Source: Lottia gigantea (Eukaryota; Mollusca; Gastropoda; Lottiidae). Taken from it: DNA of 64,000 nt. The notes under the pieces are model-generated. The model made no database searches, had not been told where the DNA came from, and was given only the letters and a program-made list of their open reading frames with translations. The stretch lies in assembly GCF_000327385.1 (NCBI RefSeq), contig NW_008709752.1:1544466-1608465 (forward strand). The letters run 5' to 3'. Below are positions 1-10,370 of this stretch, piece by piece (the stretch's first letter is position 1; each line of letters starts with the position of its first letter). The position numbers and the translations under genes are program-made.

Positions 1-4
1 ACAG

Positions 5-1708
5 GTGCGTGCTGAGAACGATATCACCATTAAAGTATCCAATGATAGAGTTGATAGGATTGAGGTAAAGGAGGAGATAGATCTGTTTGAAATCATTGAA
101 GTAGGTTCAGAAATCACAATCCCACAACAAGAAGCCCTGAATGATAATATAGTGTATATAGAATCTAATGTTGAGTCTGTAGAAGGTACAACAGACCATG
201 GCATTGAAATTGGAAATCAATCATCAGTACAGATCTCTGATATAAATGGCGTTGTGTCTAGACAGAACCCTCACGTATCTAATACTTTAGAGCTGCCAAC
301 TGGTGTTATTTCTGAACAAGACACCTCAAATACCATTGTGCCGAAAGAAGCGAGTAAAAATGGCTGTGGAAATACAAAACAAAGCCATCCTAAGACATTT
401 ACCTCTAAAGGGAATGATAATTCAATGAAAGTTTTAAAAGCTATGTTGAAACCTATATCAAGTGTTCAGAATTCAAAAAGTCCAGTGACTAAAGTCAGTA
501 AAAGTGTTTCTCCTCAGAAACCTGTTAATTGTGTGTGTGGCGTGTGTGGTAGAGAATTTAAAAACCCTGCAGCATTGATCAGTCATTCCAAAACACATAT
601 AACAAGTGGAAAGCCTTTACATGTTAGTAATGTTTGTATAGATGACTCATCTTCCAATCCAAGGTTAACTACTAATATAGCAAAGTTTTTAATGAATAAG
701 AAACATCAATGCAAATTTTGTGAAAAGAAGTTTGAAACATTGGGCAGATTAAAAGTGCATTCTAGAATACATACTGGAGAGAAACCCTTTAAATGTACTG
801 TTTGTAATGCACAGTTTGCTCAGTATACCAATTTAAAAACTCATAGAACAATTCATTCTGAAGAGAAACCATTCATATGTGATGTATGTGACAAATCATT
901 TAAAACAAGATCAACATTGAGAGATCATTCATACACCCATCTTGATAAGAAACCTCATCAATGTGACCATTGTAGTAAATCATTTAAACGACCAAGTCAA
1001 TTGATGTTACATTTGAGGAAACATTTCGGAACCGATATCGGATCTGCTTTGAGATATGCTTGTGTTGATTGTGATAAATCTTATGCTGACAGGTCTTCCC
1101 TAGCAAAACACAAACAAAAACATTCAGGGAAAATATATCAATGTGATCTCTGTACCAAGTCATTCTCTACTTCTGCATCTTGCAGAGATCATAAGCTTAT
1201 ACATGTTGGTAAACCTTACCCATGTGACCAATGTATAAAGTCGTTTAGGTGTCCAAGCCATCTTGAAATGCATAGAAAAGTTCACATTGGAGAGAAATCT
1301 TACACTTGTGATTTATGTGGTAAAACATTCTTTTCTAAAGGTGGACTGAGACTGCATTTAGAAGATCATAAAGGACAGTCCTTTTCTTGTGAAATCTGTG
1401 GCAGCTCCTATACCAGGCCTAGTTCCTTGAATATCCATATGAGTGTACACACTGGAGAGAAACGCTTTACATGTGATTTGTGTGGGATGTCTTTTAGGCT
1501 ATCTGAAACTTTGAAAAAACACATGGTGACTCATACAGGTGAGAAAGCATTCCAATGTGATGTTTGTCAAAAGCGTTTTAGTCGTAAAGAAGCCTTATTA
1601 AGACACTCAAGAATGCATTCTGGAACTAAACCATTTGAATGTGAAGTTTGTCATAAATCATTTTTTAGAAAAGATAGTTTATTAAAGCATGAAACTATTC
1701 ATAATTAA
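5..1708 (+). CDS. C2H2 zinc-finger protein, 13 fingers, 5' end outside window
   Basis: The frame is open from the left edge and has no ATG until residue 141, so the true start is outside the window or in an upstream exon. Residues 1 to about 175 are polar and acidic with no recognised domain. From about residue 177 to the end there are 13 C2H2 fingers (C-X2-C-X12-H-X3-H), many joined by TGEKPF-type linkers, the hallmark of sequence-specific DNA binding. The gap between fingers 1 and 2 is about 30 residues. The last five fingers match those of the next gene in order (SRPSSL, FRLS-TLKKHMVTH, FSRKEAL, FRKDSL against FPRKDTL), so the two are tandem duplicates. The likely role is a nuclear transcription factor or repressor; its target is unknown. 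Confidence 0.9.
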   Translation: MRAENDITIKVSNDRVDRIEVKEEIDLFEIIEVGSEITIPQQEALNDNIVYIESNVESVEGTTDHGIEIGNQSSVQISDINGVVSRQNPHVSNTLELPTGVISEQDTSNTIVPKEASKNGCGNTKQSHPKTFTSKGNDNSMKVLKAMLKPISSVQNSKSPVTKVSKSVSPQKPVNCVCGVCGREFKNPAALISHSKTHITSGKPLHVSNVCIDDSSSNPRLTTNIAKFLMNKKHQCKFCEKKFETLGRLKVHSRIHTGEKPFKCTVCNAQFAQYTNLKTHRTIHSEEKPFICDVCDKSFKTRSTLRDHSYTHLDKKPHQCDHCSKSFKRPSQLMLHLRKHFGTDIGSALRYACVDCDKSYADRSSLAKHKQKHSGKIYQCDLCTKSFSTSASCRDHKLIHVGKPYPCDQCIKSFRCPSHLEMHRKVHIGEKSYTCDLCGKTFFSKGGLRLHLEDHKGQSFSCEICGSSYTRPSSLNIHMSVHTGEKRFTCDLCGMSFRLSETLKKHMVTHTGEKAFQCDVCQKRFSRKEALLRHSRMHSGTKPFECEVCHKSFFRKDSLLKHETIHN

Positions 1709-2070
1709 ATATAAAGAAACATTAACTTGCATGTATATTAAATGATTAAAACTATGTTAAACCTCTGATAAAATTGAGCTCATTACTCTAATCTAGAGAT
1801 TTTCAACCCCTTTCTATTACCCCTTCAGGATCCTTGACAAATCCTACTATTTTGAGTTTTTCTCAGGTTTTCCCTGCAATTTTTTTTCATGTCAGAAAAC
1901 TGAACAGAGCAACTTACATAACTATCTAAAAAATTCTTGTAATATATCCAAACTGGAAATAAAGTCACAAAGAACTTTTGAAAAGTATTTGACAAAAAAA
2001 TTACGTTGAATTTCTGCGAATCCATAAAAAAAATATTACATTTTAATGAACACAATTTGACCTAGTAATG
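1709..2070. other. Intergenic gap between two tandem zinc-finger genes
   Basis: AT-rich spacer holding the 3' UTR of the first gene and the proximal promoter of the second. An AATAAA lies near 1956 and could end the first transcript. I see no further gene here. Confidence 0.6.
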
Positions 2071-2120
2071 GTACGAAACGTCTCATCCTCATCATACCTT
2101 ATTCCTGTCCGCCATTTTCA
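2071..2120 (+). promoter_or_regulatory. Proximal promoter with ACGAAACGTCTC and a YY1-like CCGCCATTTT
   Basis: GTACGAAACGTCTC is at 2071-2084 and CCGCCATTTT starts about 36 bases later. The same pair, in the same order and with similar spacing, precedes the zinc-finger gene at 6285. CGCCATNTT is the known YY1-type element often found just downstream of metazoan transcription starts. This makes the ATG at 2068 an unlikely start, because it lies in promoter or 5' UTR sequence. Confidence 0.5.
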
Positions 2121-2151
2121 CCCACAAAGAAACAATTTTATTAATGAAAAT

Positions 2152-3786
2152 ATGGATGAAAATACTCAGAATGGCGACAATGCGGTGGAAAATAATGCTG
2201 AAGACTCAGCTAAACACCGCCTTAGTTTTAAATGTGAAATATGCAAGGAGGAATGTCTGTCTGCTCGGTATTTGAGTGCTCACATGATTGTGGCTCATGA
2301 AGGAAAAATCTACCACGATTGTGACATTTGTGGGAAATCGTTTGCAGACGAAAAAAATTTGGCATCTCATCACGATGTACATGCTAATGGTGAACTTGCT
2401 GAGTGTGAGAAAGCAGCTGATGGCATTGGAGAAGAGGGGGATGAGAATTTGACTGTGAATTTCCCAAATCAGTATGTTGCCAAACAGAGCACAGCAAATA
2501 CCAATGCAGGCAATGCAACTGAAAATTATGAAAATGGCAATGTTGGAATTCTTCAAGCCTTACCTGATGTAGATATCCCCAGCATACCACTGCCACCTCC
2601 AAAAGATAAGTCAAACACGTCCAAATCTTCCAGTGGCACCAAAAAAATCATTACAGCCTTGTTAATGCCTCAGAAGCAAAAAAGATCCAGATCGAGAGGC
2701 GGAGCACGTAAAAGTTATCAGGAATATGATGAAGATGAGGCAGATGATTTAGAAGACACTGCTGATGATGAATTTGAAATCGAGTCCGAATCAAAAGATG
2801 ATATTAAAAACAATTCTGGATCAGGATCAGGGTCTGAAACAGAAAAGGAAAAGGCCACAGAGCAATATACATGTCATTTATGTGGAAGAAATTTTAAATT
2901 AAAAACTAAATTATTGGCTCATATGAAAACCACACATAATGGGGTAAAGCCGTTTAAATGTGAATATTGTAGCAAAGCATTCTTATCAAATACTTCTAAA
3001 AATTATCATGTGAAATTGAAACACACTGGAGAAGGTCTGATGGAGTGTGAATTTTGTGGGAAAGGATTTGTGAAAGCATCACACCTTAAAACACATCGAA
3101 GAATTCACACTGGAGAGAAACCTTTTGATTGTGATCTATGTGATAAATCCTTTTCTCAACCTGACAATCTGAGAAAACACAAACAATTACATTCAGGGGA
3201 GAGACCTTTTAAGTGTGAAATCTGTTCAAGATCATTTTCAACCAAAGCTACTTGCAGAGAACATTTGTTAACACATACTGGAGTCAAACCTCATAAATGT
3301 GATGTCTGCAGTAAATCATTTAAACGTCCACATCAATTACTGTTACATTTGAAACGTCATACAGGCGAAACTTCCTTCACTTGTGATATCTGTGGTAAAA
3401 CTTTCTACTCTAAACCAGGCCTGAGTAATCATATTAAAGATCATGCAGGTAAAACTTATAAATGTGAAGTGTGTGGTCATCTATTTTCACGACCTAGCTC
3501 TCTCAGTGGACATATGAACGTTCATACTGGAGAGAAACCATTTATTTGTGATTTATGTGGAAAATCATTTAGATTGAGTCAAACATTAAAGAAACACATG
3601 GTGACACATTCTGACTTAAAACCGTTTCAGTGTGAAGTTTGTTTACAATGGTTCAGTCGAAAAGAAGCTCTCAGTAGACATCGAAAGGTTCATACTGGAG
3701 AGAAGCCATATAAATGTGAAGTTTGTGGAAACTCTTTTCCCAGAAAAGATACTTTAACTAGTCATATGGCAGTTCACAGAAAATAA
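2152..3786 (+). CDS. C2H2 zinc-finger protein, 13 fingers, with the cluster's N-terminal RYLSAH module
   Basis: The frame opens at 2068, but I place the start at the in-frame ATG at 2152 (MDENTQNGD) because the first 28 codons overlap the shared promoter motif. This gives 544 residues. Two N-terminal fingers (about 27-85) come first: one with an unusual centre (CEICKEECLSARYLSAH, H-X4-H) and one canonical. An acidic, Ser-rich spacer (about 90-240) includes a basic patch (KQKRSRSRGGARK), a possible nuclear localisation signal. Eleven tandem fingers follow to the C terminus. The N-terminal pair is shared with the genes at 6285 and 13869, and the C-terminal fingers with the gene upstream. It is probably a nuclear DNA-binding regulator. 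A possible AATAAA poly(A) signal follows the stop codon within a few bases. Confidence 0.9.
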   Translation: MDENTQNGDNAVENNAEDSAKHRLSFKCEICKEECLSARYLSAHMIVAHEGKIYHDCDICGKSFADEKNLASHHDVHANGELAECEKAADGIGEEGDENLTVNFPNQYVAKQSTANTNAGNATENYENGNVGILQALPDVDIPSIPLPPPKDKSNTSKSSSGTKKIITALLMPQKQKRSRSRGGARKSYQEYDEDEADDLEDTADDEFEIESESKDDIKNNSGSGSGSETEKEKATEQYTCHLCGRNFKLKTKLLAHMKTTHNGVKPFKCEYCSKAFLSNTSKNYHVKLKHTGEGLMECEFCGKGFVKASHLKTHRRIHTGEKPFDCDLCDKSFSQPDNLRKHKQLHSGERPFKCEICSRSFSTKATCREHLLTHTGVKPHKCDVCSKSFKRPHQLLLHLKRHTGETSFTCDICGKTFYSKPGLSNHIKDHAGKTYKCEVCGHLFSRPSSLSGHMNVHTGEKPFICDLCGKSFRLSQTLKKHMVTHSDLKPFQCEVCLQWFSRKEALSRHRKVHTGEKPYKCEVCGNSFPRKDTLTSHMAVHRK

Positions 3787-3787
3787 C

Positions 3788-3793
3788 AATAAA
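3788..3793 (+). other. Candidate AATAAA poly(A) signal
   Basis: AATAAATAAATA follows the stop codon of the preceding zinc-finger gene almost at once. If used, the 3' UTR would be only a few tens of bases. Other signals may exist downstream. Confidence 0.35.
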
Positions 3794-3975
3794 TAAATAT
3801 ATGATTAAATTGTCATGACAATTGGCTTTTATTACTGTCTTGTTTCAGGGAAATATTAACTTAAAAGCTTGAAATATATTGTGATGTATCATGACTTTAA
3901 AGGGATTTATATTTACTTCATTTTATTGTTAGACAGTTTTATATTTAGAAAGGGATACAGTATACAGACGTTTAT

Positions 3976-4038
3976 GTTCCTTAAGCACCAGTAGCATATT
4001 GTATATCAACAATATATGCTACAGGTGCTAAAGGAATG
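3976..4038. repeat. Short imperfect hairpin
   Basis: GTTCCTTAAGCACCAGTAGC pairs imperfectly with GCTACAGGTGCTAAAGGAAT across a short AT loop. The arms are about 27 bases. It may be the end pair of a small MITE or a simple palindrome. No target-site duplication was identified. Confidence 0.5.
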
Positions 4039-5194
4039 AGACAAACATCTTGTCATTTGCTTATCCAACTGATTGAGCTAAACTACAGTTATCCATACCA
4101 CTTCTTAGATATAATGTCCAACAAAAACATACCATGTGCCTTTAACATCATATTATTGGGTAATTACTGAATATGAGAAGGTTATAAACACCTTGGAATA
4201 TAAAACTGTATATATAGTTTGTTTGTTTTGGTTCAGTATATGTCAAATTCTACTACTAGGACTGGAATTCTTTTGGATAGCTAAATTGAGCTCTGGCAAA
4301 GAGGTACAGGTGGCTGAAATTGAGCTAAATGAGTAGTAAGCCAAACCTCTGAATTTCCATTATATCGGCAGGCTGTAGTGGTCGTATTTTCATTTTAAAT
4401 ATTCTTGGTATTGCCTCATTTTGATATTTATTTTATGAGATTTCTTTTGCGAAGGCTGCAAACAGGTTGAAAAAATAATAGTTTTAAAATGCTTTCATTA
4501 TAATTTTGACGATTAGCGTCAAAAATTAAGTAATTTATTTTAACCAATCAAAGACATTGTTAAAAGTATGGTTGTGGGCCTGCTACATTTTTACTCCAAT
4601 TAGTTTGACATTGTTGCAGCATATACATTTTGCTATGGTAAACTTGGGCAAACATCAATTATTTTTTTTCAAAAAAATGAGTGAAGCAATTATCATAGCA
4701 GGCTGACAATATTCAACAGGGCATTTGATTGGTTAATATTATATTGCCCAGAACATGAGATATATAACAATTTTGTTCGATCATGGATGGCAAGTTGAGC
4801 GACCTTCAGAACAAAGAGGAATTGAAACTTCAAGATTTGCATTTTAATCTGATGGAGATTTCATGTAAGAAAATGAAAATATAGATTTGATAACAATTAT
4901 GCCTTGAAAAAAAATTTCTATTTAAAAACAACTATTTTTTTGTTAATACTAAATTTAATGGACAATTATGTAAAGATTTAAATTAATTGATGTTAATTGA
5001 AGTAAGATTAATTAACCTGTATTCAAGATTATTTGTAAATGATTTCAGGATTTCAGCTAATATTATTTAAACTGATATATTTGAGAGAAATGTTATAATC
5101 AACTCTATATTTGTATAGCTTAGTGCATTATTAGATTTTGTTAATAGAATAAATTTATAATCAATGGTACTTTCTGGTATATCTAGAGCCACTA

Positions 5195-5357
5195 AGTGGT
5201 GGAGCCAGGTTTACGCCGAGGGGGGGAGGGGAAGGGAAGATATCTGATATTTCTTGAATCTCAAACCTATTTCTGAGGTTTTTGCCTGAAAAACTTGCTT
5301 TCAGGGCTGCGAGGGGGGGGCGGCTACCATCTCTGTACCTCTGTGGCTCCGCCACTG
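5195..5357. mobile_element. Small hAT-like MITE
   Basis: Ends are AGTGGTGGAGCCAGG on the left and GGCTCCGCCACT on the right, inverted copies of each other and of the CAGTGGCGGAGCC end type known for hAT elements. AGCCACT flanks it on both sides (5187-5193 and 5359-5365), most of an 8-bp target-site duplication as hAT makes. The 160-bp interior is GC-rich for this window and non-coding. It is a non-autonomous DNA transposon. Confidence 0.65.
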
Positions 5358-6149
5358 AAGCCACTGTTAAAAGGATACTAATGATGTTTCTTGCTTCTAA
5401 AACTAAAAGAAAAACTTTCTTCAGCTCACCCTTCATCTGCTGTGTGTATCTTTTTTTTTTCAAAGTAGCCGCCTGTAAAACTTCAATTCAAAGGCTGTAT
5501 AGTGCAGTTCAAGTTTATATTGAGGCACTGGGGGTTGTGAGTGGATTTAAAATTCATAATTGGAAAAAAAGAAACTTATTAAAGTTGGTTGTTGTTTCAA
5601 AAGTGATAAATTTGCTACATTTTCAGGGTTCAATTTAGGCTTAAGATTAGCCAAAATTAAAATTTTATTAAATTGTATATTTGAAGGTTTTCTACTGGAA
5701 ATTAATAAATTGCTACTGAATTTTCAAGTAACTTGATTAGCCAAAACTAAAATTTCAATCTTAATTCAACCTTGTTCATTTTCCATGAAGTCTAGGAAAT
5801 AAGGAGAGCGGGTATGTGAATTAACACAACATAATTTTATGATAGCCCATATTACTCCTGTATATATTAGGTAGACCTAGCCCATCATTACATCATTGCT
5901 TGTCTTCAGTTTAGTGGGAGGTGTCCTTGAAAGTTTGGAGACTTGTCTGTGCCTCAATTTTTTTTTTTTTTTTTTTATCATTTTTAAGTTATTTGTTATT
6001 AGAATAAAAAAGATATTCTCGGTCGTCCAATCGATAACTGTACGAAATGCATGAATATTAGCTAACATTAAACTCTAAGATGGTACATTACACCTTGGAG
6101 TAATACTCAAAGATTATTTGCAATTTTATATTCGTGACCTTAGAGACAA

Positions 6150-6183
6150 GGCGTTTCGTACACTACATACGACGAAACGTCTC
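6150..6183 (+). promoter_or_regulatory. Divergent pair of ACGAAACG motifs before a zinc-finger gene
   Basis: GCGTTTCGTA (6151-6160) and GACGAAACGTCTC (6171-6183) form an inverted pair with a 10-base gap. A YY1-like GTCCGCCATCTT follows at about 6215, and the ATG of the next gene is at 6285. The plus-strand copy matches the motif before the genes at 2152, 13869-16289 and 27615-28772. Confidence 0.5.
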
Positions 6184-6284
6184 ACTCAAATTATACATAA
6201 TGCGGAAGAATTTTGTCCGCCATCTTAGTCGAACAAAGAACCCAAATTAACAAGAAACAACCTAAAACTACTGTCTTTTAAGAA

Positions 6285-9200
6285 ATGAACGAACAAGTTA
6301 AGGCTGGGGAAATGTTTCCTGCGTCAATAGACGTGTATAAATGTGGAATTTGCGGCCAAATGTTTGACTTGGAGGTCGATGCTACGAATCATGTAATGGA
6401 AGACCACGCATCGATTGGCGAATGTGAAGTCGAAATCGAACTTGAGCCCGAGGAAGATAATGGCGGAGATGCAGCTGTTGGAGAAATGGCAGTGGACGAC
6501 GAAGATGATGTTTCAAACCAATCTCCATTGTCGATAAACGAGGAAGAAGAAGAAATTAACGAGTATGATGAAGTAAATGAATCAAACGTAGGGGTTACAT
6601 TTCACGATCAGGAGGGTGTGACCAATAACCATATTGAGTTGCATGAAAACGAAAACGACGATAAAATTTCAAGAAATCCCAACGTACTGCAAACAGGAGA
6701 AGATAAAGCAGCCAATTCCAATGAGGGAGAATCTGTTAAGAAAACAAATCAATGTTTAGTTTGCAATGAGACTTTTTCTGACCCTGAATCGCTGAGAGCT
6801 CATTCACAGACCCATGATACATCGTTTAAGTGTAAAATATGTGAGGAAATCTGCCATTCAGCTCGCTATTTGAATGCCCACATGATAATTTACCATGAAG
6901 GGAAGATTTATTATGATTGTGATGTTTGTGATAGATCATTTACAGACAATGTCAGCCTAGGCTTACACAAAAAACTTCATGTGGCTGATATGAAACCAAA
7001 GTTAGAGAAGAAATCTGATGATGAAGCAACAAAGGATGCCATTCCTAATACTGACCTTAGAAATTCAAACAAAACTGATGTAGAAATGCCAATGGAAGTT
7101 CAAATTTCCCAGAAGTCGACAGCTTCCAAATCACCAAGTATAATAGAAGCAAATTCTAACAAGAATACCAGAAACACAAGGAGCAAAGTAGCCATTACTC
7201 CAGAAAAAACTCCCATCAATCAACCAGAATCAAAATCACCTCCACCTAAAAATGATAGATCATTGATAAGTAAAGTATCACCCAAAAAAAACACTGAAGA
7301 ATCAGTTGATGACTCCTCAGAAACAAAAACCATAATAACTTCTCCCAATTCCTGTGAGTTCTGTGGTCAGAATTTTCGTAGACAGACAGCCATGCGTGCT
7401 CACTTGATGAAAAAACATGCAACAGAAGTGAAGAATAAAGGAAAGAAAAAGGTTGACGTGTGTCATATCTGTTCCCAGACATTCAAATCCAGTGCGCTAC
7501 TGTCCACTCATATGACAGAAAAGCATGAAGGAGAGAAACCCTATAAATGTGAGGAGTGTGATAAATCATTTGTTACAGAACAAGCTAAGGGAGATCATAT
7601 AAAACTGAAACATACTAGCAAGGATCTTTATCCCTGTCATATCTGTGAAAAAATTTTCGTGCAGAGATTTGATTTAGACGAGCATTTAAAATCTCACAGT
7701 GGAGATGTGGAAAAACCTTTCTCTTGTGATGTTTGTCAAAAATCATATGCTAAGATCCATACTCTGAAAGCCCATGAAAAAATTCATACTGGAGAGAAAC
7801 CATTTGAATGTGATGTGTGTAATAAGTCATTTTTAACTTCCTATAGGTTAAAGGATCATTCTAAGCTGCATACAGGAGACCGAAATTACAAGTGTGATTT
7901 CTGTGATTGTAGTTATATCACGGCTAGAGCTCTGTACGATCACACACGATTTAAACACACTGGCGAGGGTCTCTTAGAATGTTCTGAATGTGGTAAAAAA
8001 TTTGTTAAAAAATATGATTTAGAAACTCATATGAGAACTCATACAGGAGAGAAACCCTTTAAATGTGATGCTTGTGAAAAATCATTCATTTCTGCTCAGT
8101 CATTAAAGGCTCATGGTAAAATTCATTCTGGAGAGAAACCCTTCGTTTGTGAGATCTGTAATAAATCATTTCTTACTAAATATAGACTACAAGACCATGT
8201 TAAACTCCATACTGGTGATAAACCTCATCAATGTGACTATTGTGAGGCCAGATTTATAAACAATAGGACATTGTTAGTTCATACTAGACTCAAACATACT
8301 GGAGAAGGACTTTTAGAATGTCCTGAATGTGACAAGAAGTTTCTCAGAAAAGGTGATTTGGAGGCACACATGAGAAATCATACTGGAGAGAGACCTTTTG
8401 TTTGTGATGTTTGTGGGCGTAGTTTTACTACTTTACAACCTCTCAAAGTTCATAAAAACATTCACAGTGGAATTCGACCATTTATTTGTGAAATTTGTGC
8501 GAAAACTTTTTTAACTAAAGCCAGTTTACAAGAACATACTCGGATCCATTCTGGAGAGAGACCTTACAAATGTGATGAATGTAATAAATCCTATATTACT
8601 GGTAGAAAGTTGAAGGATCATCAGAAACTGAAACATACAGGGGAGGGTGTTCTAACCTGTGAACTGTGTGATAAGAAATTTATCAAGAGAGTACGATTAG
8701 AGGAACATATGAGAGTTCATACTGGTGATAGACCATTTAGTTGTAACATTTGTTTGGCCACGTTTACCAAAGCAACTACATTGAGAAACCATGTAAAACT
8801 TCATTCTGGCATTCGGCCCCATGTATGTCATTTATGTGGTAAATCGTTTGCCACCAAAGCTAGTTGTAAAGAACACATATTAACACATACTGGTGAAAGA
8901 CCTTTTAAATGTGATTTGTGTCCTAAAGCTTTTTATCGTAAAGACCAGTTAAATTTTCATAAGAAAATTCACACAGATGGAGACCCATTCTTCTGTGAAA
9001 TTTGTGGTAAATCATTTATTTCACGGACAGGTTTTAGATGTCATGTGGAGTCACATAGTGGGTTAAAACCCCATAAATGTGAAATCTGTGGTATGCACTT
9101 TACCCAGAAAGGATCTTTAAAAAATCATATGCCAACTCATACAGGGATAAAAGCTTTTACTTGTCATATTTGTGCTAGGTCTTTCGCCATCAAAAATTCT

Positions 9201-9416
9201 TTAAGAAAACACATGATCATTCATTCTAATGAAACTCCTTTTGAATGTGAAGATTGTGGGTTAAAATTCAGTAGAAAGAACAGTCTTCAGAGACACCAGA
9301 GAATACATAATGGTTTTAAACCTCATAACTGTGAATATTGTGATCAGTCGTTTGCTAGAAGAGATAGGTTAGTTAGCCATATAAAATCACAACATATTTC
9401 TAATATACAATCATAA
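6285..9416 (+). CDS. Large C2H2 zinc-finger protein, 28 fingers with a four-finger internal repeat
   Basis: A 1043-residue single-exon frame. The start ATG is about 115 bases after the shared promoter motif. Four fingers lie in the first ~235 residues: YKCGICGQMFDL at about 17-41, a canonical finger, the RYLNAH finger and a fourth, split by a very acidic stretch (about 45-145). A low-complexity Ser/Lys/Pro spacer follows (about 240-355), then 24 near-continuous fingers. Fingers 8-11, 12-15, 16-19 and 20-22 repeat as four-finger blocks, separated by a distinctive H-X4-H finger end and the linker HTGEGLLEC or close variants. The N-terminal finger layout matches the minus-strand gene at 13869-16289. 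It is likely a nuclear DNA-binding protein with a long potential recognition site. An AATAAA about 590 bases downstream could end the transcript. Confidence 0.93.
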   Translation: MNEQVKAGEMFPASIDVYKCGICGQMFDLEVDATNHVMEDHASIGECEVEIELEPEEDNGGDAAVGEMAVDDEDDVSNQSPLSINEEEEEINEYDEVNESNVGVTFHDQEGVTNNHIELHENENDDKISRNPNVLQTGEDKAANSNEGESVKKTNQCLVCNETFSDPESLRAHSQTHDTSFKCKICEEICHSARYLNAHMIIYHEGKIYYDCDVCDRSFTDNVSLGLHKKLHVADMKPKLEKKSDDEATKDAIPNTDLRNSNKTDVEMPMEVQISQKSTASKSPSIIEANSNKNTRNTRSKVAITPEKTPINQPESKSPPPKNDRSLISKVSPKKNTEESVDDSSETKTIITSPNSCEFCGQNFRRQTAMRAHLMKKHATEVKNKGKKKVDVCHICSQTFKSSALLSTHMTEKHEGEKPYKCEECDKSFVTEQAKGDHIKLKHTSKDLYPCHICEKIFVQRFDLDEHLKSHSGDVEKPFSCDVCQKSYAKIHTLKAHEKIHTGEKPFECDVCNKSFLTSYRLKDHSKLHTGDRNYKCDFCDCSYITARALYDHTRFKHTGEGLLECSECGKKFVKKYDLETHMRTHTGEKPFKCDACEKSFISAQSLKAHGKIHSGEKPFVCEICNKSFLTKYRLQDHVKLHTGDKPHQCDYCEARFINNRTLLVHTRLKHTGEGLLECPECDKKFLRKGDLEAHMRNHTGERPFVCDVCGRSFTTLQPLKVHKNIHSGIRPFICEICAKTFLTKASLQEHTRIHSGERPYKCDECNKSYITGRKLKDHQKLKHTGEGVLTCELCDKKFIKRVRLEEHMRVHTGDRPFSCNICLATFTKATTLRNHVKLHSGIRPHVCHLCGKSFATKASCKEHILTHTGERPFKCDLCPKAFYRKDQLNFHKKIHTDGDPFFCEICGKSFISRTGFRCHVESHSGLKPHKCEICGMHFTQKGSLKNHMPTHTGIKAFTCHICARSFAIKNSLRKHMIIHSNETPFECEDCGLKFSRKNSLQRHQRIHNGFKPHNCEYCDQSFARRDRLVSHIKSQHISNIQS

Positions 9417-9614
9417 CTATAGGCTGAAAATAGGTCAGTTGTCTGAAGATCACATAGCATGAAACTCTGAGTCACGATATGTTTAAGGTTCGGTTTGGTT
9501 TTAATATTTCTATATTGCTGTACAATCATGTATTGAACACTACTTTAACAGTGAAAATATTTTGTTATTGCACAATTATAACTGTTTGTTTTTTGATAGA
9601 AATTACGTTTTGAC

Positions 9615-9685
9615 TAGAAGATCTTTTGATTGTAAGACAGCTTTTGATTGTAAGACAGCTTTTGATTGTAAGACAGCTTTTGATG
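9615..9685. repeat. Short tandem repeat, 20-bp unit
   Basis: About 3.5 copies of CTTTTGATTGTAAGACAG plus two bases, nearly identical, in the 3' flank of the 28-finger gene. Confidence 0.85.
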
Positions 9686-10007
9686 AAACATGTGTGGTGA
9701 AATTATATTGCAGTTGTTTTCTATAATATTAGAAAATTTAATGACAAAAAATTCTCACTGTTCAAAAAAAGCAGAAAAACATCAATTGTAGTTACTAAAA
9801 TTATCATATCTGACAGTGTCTGTTGGGGTATGTTACCTTGCCTGGCAAGCTATCTTGATGTATATTGTTAGACGTTAAATATTGTGTGTACTAACAAGAG
9901 GCTATATGTGTATGGTATGTTCAATGGAGTATTCAGAATGTGTACATGTATTTTGTAAAGATTATAAGAGTATATTGTTAAGATTTTGTTGTATATTTCA
10001 TCTGTGT

Positions 10008-10013
10008 AATAAA
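10008..10013 (+). other. Candidate AATAAA poly(A) signal
   Basis: AATAAA in a T- and GT-rich context downstream of the 28-finger gene, the first clear signal after its stop. Confidence 0.35.
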
Positions 10014-10050
10014 ATGATACAGTGTTACATTGAACCACCTTGTATTTATA

Positions 10051-10149
10051 TTGGGTGGCTCAGAAAAAACAATAGCACTTTTCATTTCATAATATTTTGA
10101 CCCCATAATTGTAGAGATATGTCTAATTGTTTTTTTACTTGCCACCCAA
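10051..10149. mobile_element. Mariner-like MITE, 99 bp, TA-flanked
   Basis: Ends TTGGGTGGC and GCCACCCAA are exact inverted copies, and the similarity extends inward about 25 bases (AAAAAACAAT type). TA flanks both sides, the target-site duplication made by Tc1/mariner elements. The interior is too short to code. Confidence 0.6.
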
Positions 10150-10370
10150 TATCGAGAATCGTCAAGCACCTTGTTTCCAAATCTTTTAGCCATAACTGAG
10201 TGCCACAGATGAGCAAAGTGAAGAACCAAAATGATCAATGAAAATAATTTTGCAATGGACATATTTGTACCGATTGAATACACGAGCAATCCACTTTATT
10301 TATAGATAGAATAAATATAGCAATGCTGGAAGCAATCAACCCATACATACAGTGTGATCATTAACAGTTA

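Larger units (their letters stand above)
3794..6149. other. Intergenic region without a recognised gene
   Basis: AT-rich spacer. It contains the hairpin near 4.0 kb, a small hAT-like element at 5.2-5.36 kb and a poly(T) run near 5.95 kb. The short open frames here show no family resemblance, and I support no gene. Confidence 0.6.

Noticed and set aside
2068-2151. Upstream ATG extending the second zinc-finger protein by 28 residues
   Set aside because: This stretch contains the promoter motif and YY1-like site shared with a neighbour gene, so it is more likely promoter or 5' UTR.
5161-5638. Overlapping 100- and 118-residue frames on both strands
   Set aside because: Both cross the GC-richer hAT-like MITE, whose composition reduces chance stops. 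No conserved motif.
9978-10289. 103-residue minus-strand open frame
   Set aside because: It runs through a mariner-like MITE and the 3' flank of a zinc-finger gene; no family resemblance and no splice support.
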